The position numbers and the translations under genes are program-made. From NCBI GenBank assembly GCA_963770915.1, contig CAVYRG010000002.1, positions 124,001 to 188,000 of the forward strand: a DNA stretch of 64,000 nt, read 5' to 3'. Shown here in pieces: positions 41,159 through 49,658 of the stretch (positions are counted from its first letter, which is position 1; each line of letters begins with the position of its first letter). The DNA is from PALSA-270 sp963770915 (GTDB lineage Bacteria > Acidobacteriota > Terriglobia > Terriglobales > Acidobacteriaceae). A model generated the notes under the pieces. The model searched no databases and had not been told where the DNA came from. It saw only the letters and a list, made by a program, of their open reading frames with translations.

Positions 41159-42040
41159 ATGCGGAAACTCGTCGTTTTGGGGGCAATGATGGTTGTTGCC
41201 GGCGCTTGCCTGGGACAAGCGCCGGACAATTTCGTATTGATCAAAGGCGGCACGTTTAAGAACACGAAATCCAACCACTACGGAAAAGGTGTAACCGTAT
41301 CGAGCTTTTATATCGGCAAATATGAAGTCACTCAGAAAGAGTGGGTCGCGGTGATGGGAAGCAATCCTTCGAAATTCAAGGGCGACAATTTGCCGGTGGA
41401 AATGGTGGGCTGGTACGACAGTGTTGAGTACTGCAACAAACTGAGCATCAAAGAGGGCTTGAAGCCCTATTACAACATAGACAAGACCAGTCGCGACCCG
41501 CACAACATGCCCGACCCGAAGTTTGGCGAACTCGACAAAATCAAGTGGACGGTCACGACTAACCCTGGAGCCAATGGCTACCGATTGCCGACAGAAGCAG
41601 AATGGGAATACGCCGCCGGCGGCGGCCAGGCCAGCCGGAGTTACAAGTACAGCGGCAGCGACGACATCGATGAAGTGGGGTGGTATTGGAGAAACGCGGG
41701 AGATCACCTCCTGACCGGCTTTTGGTACTGGCCGGTCATCGAACAGAATCATGATCAAACAAGACCCGTCGGCAGCAAGAAGCCCAACGAGCTCGGGCTT
41801 TACGACATGTCGGGGAACGTAAGGGAGTGGTGTTGGGATTGGTATGGAGACTTGCTGCCGACGAATGTAACCGATCCGAAAGGAAGCCAGAGCGGCTTCG
41901 CCCGGGTGTGGAAAGGCGGCGGTTGGATAGGCGATGCTCCCTTCACCGAATCGGCTTACCGGGGTCACCTAGCGGCAAACGGCGCAGGCCCGGATCAGGG
42001 TTTTCGTCTGTGCCGGAACGTGCAAGACGGAGCAAGATAA
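41159..42040 (+). CDS. SUMF1/FGE-sulfatase-domain secreted protein
   Basis: 293 residues from ATG 41159. Signal peptide (LVVLGAMMVVAGACLG). Domain landmarks: FVLIKGGTF, FYIGKYEVTQKEW, MVGWYDSVEYCNKLS, RLPTEAEWEYAA, ELGLYDMSGNVREW and the end GFRLCRN. This is the formylglycine-generating-enzyme fold, widely used by bacteria for non-enzymatic or other roles. The paired active-site Cys of true FGE is not seen as a CxxxxC pair, so sulfatase activation is doubtful. Between it and GH11 lies a GC-rich palindrome, CCGCCGGGCCCGGCGG. Co-transcription with GH11 is possible. Confidence 0.88.
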   Translation: MRKLVVLGAMMVVAGACLGQAPDNFVLIKGGTFKNTKSNHYGKGVTVSSFYIGKYEVTQKEWVAVMGSNPSKFKGDNLPVEMVGWYDSVEYCNKLSIKEGLKPYYNIDKTSRDPHNMPDPKFGELDKIKWTVTTNPGANGYRLPTEAEWEYAAGGGQASRSYKYSGSDDIDEVGWYWRNAGDHLLTGFWYWPVIEQNHDQTRPVGSKKPNELGLYDMSGNVREWCWDWYGDLLPTNVTDPKGSQSGFARVWKGGGWIGDAPFTESAYRGHLAANGAGPDQGFRLCRNVQDGAR

Positions 42041-42063
42041 AACGAGCCTTGAGGAGAGATCAA

Positions 42064-42103
42064 TCCCGCCCTAGAGCAAAGAACGCGAGCAGGATGGGGC
42101 AAC
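42064..42103. repeat. dispersed hairpin repeat, family A degenerate copy
   Basis: CCCGCCCTAGAGC, AAAGAAC, GCGAGCAGGATGGGGCAACC: recognisable but with a broken stem. Confidence 0.5.
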
Positions 42104-42122
42104 CGGCCGTTCCCTTCTTGCC

Positions 42123-42641
42123 TCAGGGATTGCTCCCGGCGGGCTGGTGGAGTTCCTGCTGGACCGCGGGCGGGAGATTCTTGAGGTGACTGAGAAATCC
42201 CGCCACCTGCCACATTTCGCTATCGATCATGATATTTCCCCAAGCCGGCATGGCAGTGCGGCGCACCCCGTACTTGATGATGTAGAAGTTCTCATTCTCC
42301 GGCAGGCTGGAAGGCTCGGTCATGAACTGAGGCGCGCGCGGATAGAAGGAGCGGCCGTAGTCGCTTGCGGGATTATCGGGTCGGCCATGACAGTCGGCGC
42401 ATTTGTCGCGATACAGGCGGGCGCCCGCGAACAAGTTGGCTTCGGTGGGCGGGATGGGATTCTGCTCCTTAGGCGCGTGGCGTGCCGCAGAGGCATGCAG
42501 CGCGGAGATAGCAAGATACGATTCGAAGCCGGAAGGCGCGACGCTGGCACGCAGGTCTGCATAGCCGAACTTCAGAAAAGCCCAACCGCCGAGCGCCAGC
42601 GCCGCGAGCCCCACCAGAATTCCCCAGGCGAAGTTTCTCAT
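42123..42641 (-). CDS. class I cytochrome c, membrane-anchored
   Basis: 172 residues from ATG 42641 (AAGGAGG upstream). An N-terminal helix (GILVGLAALALGGWAF) anchors the protein. Haem is attached at CADCH (residues 81-85), and the axial Met is Met131 in RRTAMPAWG. A single haem, about 100-residue domain (YRDKCADCHG onward) is the class I type. It carries electrons outside the cytoplasm, for example between oxidases and dehydrogenases. No oxidase genes flank it. Spacing suggests a single-gene unit. Confidence 0.9.
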   Translation of the reverse strand: MRNFAWGILVGLAALALGGWAFLKFGYADLRASVAPSGFESYLAISALHASAARHAPKEQNPIPPTEANLFAGARLYRDKCADCHGRPDNPASDYGRSFYPRAPQFMTEPSSLPENENFYIIKYGVRRTAMPAWGNIMIDSEMWQVAGFLSHLKNLPPAVQQELHQPAGSNP

Positions 42642-42811
42642 TTTGCCCTCCTTGATGGAAATGACTCTGGCATTATGCGCCGATCGGGCTCGGGGGGCCC
42701 CCCTTTGGAGAGAGTCGATTGGTATCGGCGAGTTAGGTTGAGTGAGACACGCCGTGGCGTTTAGAGGAAGTTGAGTTTAACCGAGCTGCGGGAATTGGAG
42801 GCAGCACGGCT

Positions 42812-43066
42812 TTACCGATGTGCCCGCGACGCGGTAAGTTCTGCAATAGTGAACAACACTCCCAGCGCTACGATCGGGAGTGCGAGAACAAACCTCCACT
42901 CACTGCAAAAAAGGGCCGTGTCAAGGAGAACTCTCTCGTAGGCTGGTATCGGATCGGGAAGGCCCTGTTTTAGAGACGGGAGGAAGACACTCCAGATGAG
43001 GGCCGGCAGACCGAACATTCCGCCGATCAGCACAAAGCACGAAATAGCAGCAATCCTGTAACGCAT
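42812..43066 (-). CDS. small membrane protein, two helices
   Basis: 84 residues. Two hydrophobic segments (AAISCFVLIGGMFGLPALIW and FVLALPIVALGVLFTIAE) separated by a 25-residue loop. GGGGGAGGG precedes the ATG at 43066. Its length and loop are like those of bacterial holins or type II secretion F-like tails, but no family is recognised. Confidence 0.6.
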   Translation of the reverse strand: MRYRIAAISCFVLIGGMFGLPALIWSVFLPSLKQGLPDPIPAYERVLLDTALFCSEWRFVLALPIVALGVLFTIAELTASRAHR

Positions 43067-43195
43067 GCGCCCTCCCCCGAAGGATACCGGGCGGGCCAGC
43101 TCGGAGACAGCGGAAAGCCCAGTTTTTCGGAAACGACGGTAACTACTTTCGGGAAATAGGTTTCGCGCTGCTGAGTTCGCGAGTCGGGAGGCAAC

Positions 43196-43504
43196 TTATC
43201 CCTGCATGTGCAGCTCGTGGAGTACGTGCTGACGGCGGACCTTGATTTTGCTCTCATCTTTTCGGGCCTGGGCGAGGTCGTAGGCAAGCTGCATCCGCAG
43301 CCACGTTTCCGGCGTGCTGCCAAATGCCTTGGTGAGACGAATCGCCATCTGCGGGCTGATCCCTGACTTGCCGTGGATAACGTTGTTGAGTGTTTGCCGG
43401 GTCACGCCAAGCACCTCGGCTCCTTCGGTAACCGAAAGGCCTAGGGGCTCAAGACACGCAGTGCGAATACTGCGTCCAGGGTGCGGCGGGTTCTTCATGG
43501 GCAT
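43196..43504 (-). CDS. higA: HigA-like antitoxin
   Basis: 102 residues, helix-turn-helix protein. PPHPGRSIRTACLEPLGLSV then TEGAEVLGVTRQTLNNVIHG and GISPQMAIRLTKAFGSTPETWL are the hallmarks of HigA/VapI XRE-type antitoxins. It lies 26 bases downstream of the toxin gene (toxin first, the higBA order). It should bind and neutralise the toxin and repress the shared promoter at 43828-43856. Confidence 0.92.
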   Translation of the reverse strand: MPMKNPPHPGRSIRTACLEPLGLSVTEGAEVLGVTRQTLNNVIHGKSGISPQMAIRLTKAFGSTPETWLRMQLAYDLAQARKDESKIKVRRQHVLHELHMQG

Positions 43505-43530
43505 GATTTTTGCTCCTCGCTCCGTGCTGC

Positions 43531-43809
43531 TTAGTGGTAATCGGTCAGTTCCACGTCAAACGCATCCGTGCCCGCAAAGCGGAAAATGATGCGCCAGTTC
43601 GCCCGCACCGTGAGCGACCAGAAGCCCTTCAAGTCACCCTTTAGGGCATGCAGCCGATAGCCGGGAAGGTCCATGGCTTGCGGTGTGTCCGATTGGTCGA
43701 GCCGGGCGAGAATGTCTTGCACGCTGTCGCGTAAATCAGGACGTATCCCACTGCGGTCCCCGCGCTCATAAAGACGTTTGAGCCCGCGATGCTTGAAGCT
43801 CCTGATCAT
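43531..43809 (-). CDS. higB: HigB-like RelE-superfamily toxin
   Basis: 92 residues from ATG 43809. IRSFKHRGLKRLYERGDRSG, LPGYRLHALKGDLKGFWSLTV and NWRIIFRF are typical of HigB mRNA endonucleases, which cut mRNA on the ribosome when freed from HigA. Intact with all core residues, including the closing ...ELTDYH. The stop lies 26 bases ahead of higA, as in most higBA operons. Confidence 0.92.
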   Translation of the reverse strand: MIRSFKHRGLKRLYERGDRSGIRPDLRDSVQDILARLDQSDTPQAMDLPGYRLHALKGDLKGFWSLTVRANWRIIFRFAGTDAFDVELTDYH

Positions 43810-43827
43810 TCGGAGCACGTGGTCCCT

Positions 43828-43856
43828 AGTGTAAAGTGTACGTTGTCACTTGTCAA
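43828..43856 (-). promoter_or_regulatory. higBA promoter with inverted-repeat operator
   Basis: On the minus strand TTGACA (complement of 43851-43856), 17-base spacer and TACACT (complement of 43828-43833). Half-sites AAGTG and CACTT flank the spacer in inverse orientation, with TAGT and ACTA further out, a likely HigA operator covering the promoter. Confidence 0.75.
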
Positions 43857-43942
43857 CTAACGGGCCCCCTCGGGCCGCTGTGCCTGGGGCAAACGCTAGC
43901 GAATGATCCCCTTAGCGGTTATCATTCTGCCCGGTCTAAAAC

Positions 43943-45103
43943 ATGGCACAACCTAACAACATCCGGAGCCATCGCTCTCTTGCCGTTGGCCTTCTCTTCG
44001 CACTCGCCGCTTCGGCCTTCGCTCAGTCCCCTCCGCCGGCAAAGCCCGGCGAACGTCCCACCCCGCCCACCCGCGACCCGCACACTCCTGGCTACGTCAC
44101 GGCGAAGGAGCTGCCCGACGGCTTTGTCCCACCCGCGAACGAGGACGGAAATTTCATCATCGGGCCAACCCATGATGCCGCTGCGCCTGGTCAGGAGAAC
44201 TCCGGCCACGACCTGGCGAACGGAACGGTGATTGAGTTCACTATGAACTCGGCGGACAGCAAGATCTACCCTGGCATTGCGCGCGAGGCGGGGACCTTCG
44301 GCACGCCCGATCCGGCGGACCCGGCGAAGCTGGTGGTCACGACGAGCCATCCCGCTCCGTACACGCGGAAGGTTGCGGTGTATGTCCCGAAGCAGTACGT
44401 GGCTGGGAGTGTTGCGCCTTTCATCGTTGGCGCCGACGGGCCGGACCGGCTGCTGTTTTCGACATTGGACAGCCTGATCGCGCAGCACAAGCTGCCGGTG
44501 ATGATTGCCATTTCCATCGGCAACGGAGGCGGAGACGCGCAGGGCAGCGAGCGCGGCCTGGAGTACGACACCATGTCCAGCCGCTATGCCGAGTTCGTGG
44601 AGAAGGAAGTGTTGCCCATGGTCGAAGCCCAGGCCCACGTGAAGCTCAGCAAAGATCCCGACGCGCGAGCGACGATGGGCGGCAGCTCGGGAGGCTCCTG
44701 CGCGCTGATCATGGCCTGGTACCATCCCGAGCTTTATCACCGTGTGCTGACTTACTCCGGGACCTTCGTCAACCAGCAGTGGCCGTCGAATCCCGAAACC
44801 CCGCACGGGGCTTGGGAGTTTCATGAGCGCTTGATCCCCGAAAGCCCGCGCAAGCCGATACGAATCTGGATGGAAGTAGGCGACCGCGACCTGCTCAACC
44901 CCAACGCGATGCGCGACAACATGCACGATTGGGTGCTGGCGAACGAAAACATGGCCAAGGCGCTGGCAGCGAAGGGCTACCACTATCAGTTTGTCTTTGC
45001 CCGCAACGCCGGGCACGTGGATCGGGGGGTGAAGCGGCAGACGCTCGGGGAAGCGCTGGAGTATGTCTGGCAGGGATACTCGGGCGCGAGTGGAAAAAAG
45101 TAA
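43943..45103 (+). CDS. esterase, Esterase D/enterochelin-esterase type, secreted
   Basis: 386 residues. Signal peptide (SLAVGLLFALAASAFAQ). A Pro-rich linker and N-terminal beta domain are followed by the alpha/beta hydrolase core with nucleophile motif MGGSSGGSCAL. VEVGDRDLLNP-like sequence (MEVGDRDLLNPNAM) supplies the acid, and RNAGHVDRGVK the His. The family includes enterochelin esterases (Fes) and feruloyl or acetylxylan esterases. Secretion and the nearby xylanase favour a cell-wall polysaccharide esterase over siderophore hydrolysis; this is inference. It ends 200 bases before the next gene. Confidence 0.85.
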   Translation: MAQPNNIRSHRSLAVGLLFALAASAFAQSPPPAKPGERPTPPTRDPHTPGYVTAKELPDGFVPPANEDGNFIIGPTHDAAAPGQENSGHDLANGTVIEFTMNSADSKIYPGIAREAGTFGTPDPADPAKLVVTTSHPAPYTRKVAVYVPKQYVAGSVAPFIVGADGPDRLLFSTLDSLIAQHKLPVMIAISIGNGGGDAQGSERGLEYDTMSSRYAEFVEKEVLPMVEAQAHVKLSKDPDARATMGGSSGGSCALIMAWYHPELYHRVLTYSGTFVNQQWPSNPETPHGAWEFHERLIPESPRKPIRIWMEVGDRDLLNPNAMRDNMHDWVLANENMAKALAAKGYHYQFVFARNAGHVDRGVKRQTLGEALEYVWQGYSGASGKK

Positions 45104-45310
45104 TGGGGCCGGCGGCGGCCTCAGACCAGGCGGTCCAGGAATCCACTCGCCTGCACACACTGCAACTGCAAGAAACCCATTTTTGCAGATTCCATTGCCA
45201 TACAGCCAGCAGCTAAGGTAATGCCTCGTTGTGATGATAAGTGTAGTCGCCCGCTCTCCGCGCTGCAAGAATAGAGGAAACTTGCTGAGGGGGAGAGGGG
45301 ACGGATCAGC

Positions 45311-45562
45311 ATGGAGAAATCCAATGGAGATCAGTACGAGGCCGCGTGCTTGTTGGCGCATCGTCTGGTTGACAAGCTTTCGGTCATTGTCGGCTACTGC
45401 GACCTAGTAATCGAGGATTCTGAGTTAAAGGCGGAAAGCGCAGCACGCCTGACACTGGTTCGCGACATGGCGGCGACCGTCGCGAAGGAATTGGCGTCTC
45501 TTGAGTGCCCACGAGCGGAAGCGGCGCGGGTGCAGGGACGGCGCCGGTATCTTGTTACCTAG
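45311..45562 (+). CDS. small HisKA-like helical protein
   Basis: 83 residues. LLAHRLVDKLSVIVGYCDLVIED resembles the dimerisation/phosphoacceptor helix of histidine kinases (H-x-L-x-N-x-L-x-V-I-x-G-Y), with the His conserved. No ATPase domain follows. It could be a stand-alone phosphotransfer or dimerisation helix, or a remnant. Its own start with AGAGGGGA upstream supports a real gene. Confidence 0.6.
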   Translation: MEKSNGDQYEAACLLAHRLVDKLSVIVGYCDLVIEDSELKAESAARLTLVRDMAATVAKELASLECPRAEAARVQGRRRYLVT

Positions 45563-45608
45563 GCCGGGTGCCCTGGACTTCGCGGTTTTTGAGATATAGT
45601 TTTGTCCC

Positions 45609-45690
45609 TCCCTTATCGCAGCGCTGAAGCGCTACGCCACCCAAAATCGCTCAGCAGCATGGCTGAAGCCATGCCCTTCCATAGCCTAGG
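45609..45690. repeat. REP-like palindromes between genes
   Basis: AGCGCTGAAGCGCT and GCATGGCTGAAGCCATGCCC are two tight hairpins 35 bases apart. They share the GCTGAAGCC core of the REP units at 49501 and 35649. Confidence 0.6.
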
Positions 45691-45800
45691 CACGGCAAAA
45701 TCAAAGACCCCACCCTCCGGCGCCAGGCAGAATCCAAGTCCAAGGCGGCGGACAAGAGCGTCCGCCCCACACAACATTCCCCGGCGCTTGGACTGCAGTT

Positions 45801-47288
45801 TCATACCGTCTTGGCCAACGCTTGCGCCTGGGCGGGAGCTTCGCGGGCAGGCGCCGGGGGGGCGCTGGGCGCTGGCGCCTTGAGGCACAGCTCGGCCGCC
45901 TCGGCCATGCTTTGTGCTTCCTGTTTCTTGGCCACCACCCACCTTTCGAACGTGGCTTTCTCGCGGGCTACGGCCTCGACGTTGCGGGCAATGCGCGCCA
46001 TGTGGTGGGCTTTGATCCGCTCCAGCTCGGCTTCGATGCTGGCATTCTCGTCGGCCTTGCGGGCCCACTCGGCTTCGGCGCGTTTCTTTTGCTCGGCCTC
46101 GTAGGCATCGAGCGCCTGCTGGCGCGCGCGGGCATCGGACAGCACCTCGTCGAGAGGAACGCCAGCGGCGTCCAGCGCCATCAGCACCGCTACCCGCTTC
46201 ATGTCCTTGGACAAGGAACGCAGATGGTCGCTGTTCAGCATCTCCACCACTTTCATGATGCTGTATCCCTTGCGCGGCATCATGATGCCGGCGGCGCGGT
46301 AGATGTCTTCGCTGGGAATAAGTTCGACCTCGAAGCCGGTGGGGTCGTCCTCGGCAGCATCGGCGGCGGTATCTCGGAAAAACGCAGACTTTCGGGGGGA
46401 TGGCGTCAACGGTGGCATGTCACTCTCCTTCTGCTTCTGTTTTACGGTGGGAATGCTGGTCTGTGGGCCGCGGCTGGCGTCGCCGGCCACGGCGGAGTTA
46501 TCCGGCTTGCTGCGCCAGGGCGCCATTTCGAGCCATTTGCGTGCCATAAATTTCGACTTCCTCTCGTTGTCGTTGTCGTTGCCATCGTCGTTGCCGGAAA
46601 CCACTGCGTTGGGCGGCGGTTCGATAGGGGCTTCCGCCCGCGGGCCGCTTACGATTTCGCTACGAGGTTCGCCGGGGACGGCGAGCGGCGAATTGGCGGG
46701 TGACCCAGGCATGGCCTGCGCCGCGGGTTCACCCTGCACTGGCGGCTCGACAACTTTTCTAGCGACCGCTTCCGGCTGGGCGGCAGGAGCCCCTGCCGGC
46801 GGGGTCTCACGCTGGCGGGGACTCGGGATTTTGGCCAGGGCCGCCGCGCCGATTTCATCTCCCCCCCGCGGCGCTGCGGCCAGCGGGGCCTTGGACACCG
46901 GAATCCTGCCCAATCCCGCCGCGAGGTCCAGCACACCAGGTTTTCGTTGGCCCTCTTCCTTTTGCTCCTGCGGCGGCGCCACCTCCTTTGGAACAATTCG
47001 TGCTTTCGGGGCCGCCGGTACGGCCACCGGCCCGAGCGTGGGATCCCGTTGAATGCCGACCACAAAGTCGCGCCCGTCGGGGCGGCAGTAACGGGTGACC
47101 CCGGTAAACTTCTGCCAGCGGCCCTCGACTTTCACCCTGGTATCGACCGGAATCCGCGCCTTGAGGCGGATGCAGGCGCCTCCCGGGGACCTGTCCTCCA
47201 TGGTCGCGGGCGCGGTCTGCAAGGCTCCGTGCTGGTTCTCCCAGGATGCTTCCACCAAGATCATCACGGGAGTTCTTGGTTCGAGCAT
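45801..47288 (-). CDS. PilZ-domain protein with long linker and coiled coil
   Basis: 495 residues. N-terminal PilZ-like domain (about 1-85), with DRSPGGACIRL matching D-x-S-x-x-G-x2 of c-di-GMP receptors. No clear RxxxR motif is seen ahead of it, so nucleotide binding is uncertain. A Pro/Ala-rich linker of about 200 residues follows, and then a helical C-terminus with a charged coiled coil (ELERIKAHHMARIARNVEAV, AREKATFERWVVAKKQEAQS in parts). Likely a cytoplasmic regulator of motility or secretion. On the opposite strand to its neighbours. Confidence 0.85.
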   Translation of the reverse strand: MLEPRTPVMILVEASWENQHGALQTAPATMEDRSPGGACIRLKARIPVDTRVKVEGRWQKFTGVTRYCRPDGRDFVVGIQRDPTLGPVAVPAAPKARIVPKEVAPPQEQKEEGQRKPGVLDLAAGLGRIPVSKAPLAAAPRGGDEIGAAALAKIPSPRQRETPPAGAPAAQPEAVARKVVEPPVQGEPAAQAMPGSPANSPLAVPGEPRSEIVSGPRAEAPIEPPPNAVVSGNDDGNDNDNERKSKFMARKWLEMAPWRSKPDNSAVAGDASRGPQTSIPTVKQKQKESDMPPLTPSPRKSAFFRDTAADAAEDDPTGFEVELIPSEDIYRAAGIMMPRKGYSIMKVVEMLNSDHLRSLSKDMKRVAVLMALDAAGVPLDEVLSDARARQQALDAYEAEQKKRAEAEWARKADENASIEAELERIKAHHMARIARNVEAVAREKATFERWVVAKKQEAQSMAEAAELCLKAPAPSAPPAPAREAPAQAQALAKTV

Positions 47289-47538
47289 GCTTCCGCCCCT
47301 GGGCCTTCTATCGTCAAAAAGCGTGGCGGGTTCAGAAACCGGGGTAACGACTTAGGCTTCGTGGCGATGCGGGTTGGTCGCTCGCCTTCATCCATCATCC
47401 ATCGGTTCCTAGGCCCGGGGACCTTGGTAACTTGCTGCTTCCATTAGAAGCCTCCAAGATCGGGGAGCCTCGCCCGGTGTATCTCGCACCCGATGTGGAG
47501 GGGTGGGAGCGCGGGCGGGCCACTCACAGAGGAGACGA

Positions 47539-48048
47539 ATGATGATCAACAAGAGGATGGTCAGCAAGGTTCTGGTGGCAGGGTTTGCCTGCTGGTCGGT
47601 GGTAGCGGTCGCGCAGTCGAGTGCACAGTCAGATCAGGCTTCGAGTTCGCCGCAAGGGCAGAGCCAGCGCGACGCGGCGTCTGGGATGGCGAGCGGGAAG
47701 CGCATGCACAAGCCGCTGACGGTGCAGTCGGACCCGGCGGCGCGAGACGCTGAGACGGGCAAGGCTACGGGGAAAATGGCCGGGAGCAAGTCCGCCACGG
47801 ATGACTGGACGGCGAGCAAGGCCAAGCAAAGCGGCACGGGCAGCGCGCAGGCCGCAACTCCGGCCACCGGCGATGTAAATGGCGATGGGCACGCCGACGC
47901 GGCCGCCGGCAAGAACTCTGGACACGCTACCGAGCAAAGCGCGACTGCCAGCCCGCGCGACGCGGCAACAGGGCAGGCCAGCGGAAAACGGCAACATGGC
48001 GTAGTCGTCATGAAGACGCACGATATGAGCAGTCCGAGCATGAAATAG
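47539..48048 (+). CDS. secreted low-complexity protein with RDAxxGxxxGK repeats
   Basis: 169 residues from ATG 47539 (GAGGAGA upstream). Signal peptide (MVSKVLVAGFACWSVVAVAQ). Three repeats: QRDAASGMASGKRMHKPL, ARDAETGKATGKMAGSK, PRDAATGQASGKRQHGV. Between them is DVNGDGHADAAAG, an EF-hand/dockerin-like calcium loop. The composition (Ala, Ser, Gly, Thr) is unlike its neighbours. Repeats of this type are, from memory, a feature of acidobacterial secreted proteins of unknown role. A strong terminator follows. Confidence 0.75.
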   Translation: MMINKRMVSKVLVAGFACWSVVAVAQSSAQSDQASSSPQGQSQRDAASGMASGKRMHKPLTVQSDPAARDAETGKATGKMAGSKSATDDWTASKAKQSGTGSAQAATPATGDVNGDGHADAAAGKNSGHATEQSATASPRDAATGQASGKRQHGVVVMKTHDMSSPSMK

Positions 48049-48071
48049 TTAGGTCTAGATTTGGGATGCAG

Positions 48072-48104
48072 AAAGGCCCCGCTGGCAAAGCGGGGCCTTT
48101 CTTG
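48072..48104 (+). terminator. Rho-independent terminator
   Basis: AAAGGCCCCGC pairs perfectly with GCGGGGCCTTT around a 7-base loop, followed by CTTGTTTGG. It ends the repeat protein gene. Confidence 0.9.
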
Positions 48105-48218
48105 TTTGGGAAACTGTAGTGAGGCGGACGCCGTGCGCTATTTGAAGCTGCCGTTCGACCCCACTCCGCCGAAGGGCTAGACGGGCGGCGTAGAATATTG
48201 GGGGAGCCGGAGGGAACC

Positions 48219-49088
48219 ATGAAGCGCAGAGAATTTATCGCGAAAACGGCGTTGGGAGTGGCCGCGGTTTGGCTGGGGGCGAGAGCATTTGACGATACCC
48301 CGGTGGCGCTAGCGGCGCTGCCGCAGAAGTTCGCTGCGGCAGACACGGTGGAACTGGGGAAGACCGGCATCCGCACTAGCCGGCTGGCAATGGGGACCGG
48401 GACGGTGGGATTCGCGCATCGCTCCCAGCAGAGCTCGTTGGGGGTTAAAGAACTTTCCGAACTGTTGTTGAATGGATACGACCACGGCCTACGGTTCTTT
48501 GACACGGCGGATGCGTATGGAACGCATCCGCATGTGGCGGAGGCGCTGAAGCATGTGCCGCGCGACAAAGTGACGGTGCTGACCAAGAGTTGGGCGCGGG
48601 ACGCGGCGACCATGCGCGCGGACTTGGACCGTTTTCGGCGCGAGTTGGGCACGGATTATCTGGATGTTTGCTTGATGCACTGCCTGAGCGCGGCGGATTG
48701 GACCGACCGCTATCGCGGCGTGATGGATGTGCTCTCGGAGGCGAAGGAAAAGGGCGTGATCCGGGCGCATGGGTGCTCGTGCCACACGATTGGCGCGCTG
48801 CGGGCAGCGGCGAAATCGCCCTGGGTGGAGATTGATTTGGCGCGGATCAATCCGATTGGGTCGCATATGGATGATGATCCGGAGACCGTGGTGAGCGTGC
48901 TGCGCGAGATGAAAGCCGCGGGGAAAGCCGTGGTCGGGATGAAGATTCTTGGGCAGGGAGATATGCGGACGCAGCAAGATCGGGCGCTGAACTATGCGCT
49001 GTCGCTGGGCGTGCTGGACGCGTTTACGATTGGGGCGGAGAACAAGGGCGAGCAAGAGGATTTGGTCGGGAGGATTGCGAGGGCGTAG
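48219..49088 (+). CDS. Tat-exported aldo/keto reductase
   Basis: 289 residues from ATG 48219 (GGAGGGA upstream). N-terminus MKRREFIAKTALGVAAVWLG is a twin-arginine signal (RR-x-F-x-x-K). The barrel shows TGIRTSRLAMGTGTVGF, DTADAYGTH (catalytic Asp/Tyr), VLTKSW (catalytic Lys), DVCLMHC (in place of the usual His region) and NADP-loop residues near the end (MKILGQGDM, IGAENKGEQEDL). An NAD(P)H-dependent reductase exported across the membrane is unusual, since the cofactor is cytoplasmic, but such Tat-tagged AKRs are widespread. Confidence 0.87.
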   Translation: MKRREFIAKTALGVAAVWLGARAFDDTPVALAALPQKFAAADTVELGKTGIRTSRLAMGTGTVGFAHRSQQSSLGVKELSELLLNGYDHGLRFFDTADAYGTHPHVAEALKHVPRDKVTVLTKSWARDAATMRADLDRFRRELGTDYLDVCLMHCLSAADWTDRYRGVMDVLSEAKEKGVIRAHGCSCHTIGALRAAAKSPWVEIDLARINPIGSHMDDDPETVVSVLREMKAAGKAVVGMKILGQGDMRTQQDRALNYALSLGVLDAFTIGAENKGEQEDLVGRIARA

Positions 49089-49120
49089 GAACGTCTCGTT
49101 CGAAGAGCTAACCTTCGTTC

Positions 49121-49411
49121 TTATGTACGGTGCGTGCGATGCACGCGTTGGCTGAAAAACCAAAGGCCCGCGCTGCAACCACACAAGAAAACCCCGAGGG
49201 GAATAGCGGCGGCGGCGAGCATCCAATGGTGGCCAAAACGTTGGCCGAAAAACGAAACTGGGTCCCAGCCAACCGCCTGATTCGCTCCCATGCCCCGTGC
49301 GTATCTAAAGTAAATATCTACGCCGATGATCAGCGCTATGAACGAAGCGACCGTCGCCAAGATGCCGGTCGCCAAACTCTCGAACGTAATTAGCACCCAG
49401 CGCATCGACAT
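49121..49411 (-). CDS. small membrane protein, two helices
   Basis: 96 residues with two hydrophobic segments (TGILATVASFIALIIGVDI, LAAAAIPLGVFLCGCSAGLWFF in parts). Not recognised. Start codon placement is not firmly supported. Confidence 0.5.
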   Translation of the reverse strand: MSMRWVLITFESLATGILATVASFIALIIGVDIYFRYARGMGANQAVGWDPVSFFGQRFGHHWMLAAAAIPLGVFLCGCSAGLWFFSQRVHRTHRT

Positions 49412-49500
49412 ATTTTAGGTTAACTCGTCGCCCGATGCCATCTTAAGCCCGCCACTGAAATGCGTCCCTCGCGGATCGAAACCGGATCCTTGTCAGCGTA

Positions 49501-49535
49501 TAGCGACACGGCTGAAGCCGCGCCCTGATACGAAC
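49501..49535. repeat. single REP unit
   Basis: GCGACACGGCTGAAGCCGCG then CCCTGATACGAA. Same core as the REPIN-like pair at 35649-35823. Confidence 0.65.
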
Positions 49536-49568
49536 CATAACTTCCCGATTCACTGCAGGTCTTGTCGC

Positions 49569-49607
49569 GCCCACCCTTGCGAAGGGGCGCAAGGATGGGG
49601 CACCCCC
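49569..49607. repeat. dispersed hairpin repeat, family A copy
   Basis: GCCCACCCTTGCG, AAGGGG, CGCAAGGATGGGGCACCC. Closest to copy 1 at 3928. Lies downstream of era. Confidence 0.65.
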
Positions 49608-49658
49608 CAGTTTCGTTGTGCCGGCAAGAAACCATAGCTCGGCCCTCGCCGAAAGTGA

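Noticed and set aside
41159..42040. True formylglycine-generating enzyme
   Set aside because: The active-site cysteine pair is not visible; only the fold is supported.
48489..49226. 245-codon minus-strand frame
   Set aside because: Arg/His-rich antisense of the aldo/keto reductase.
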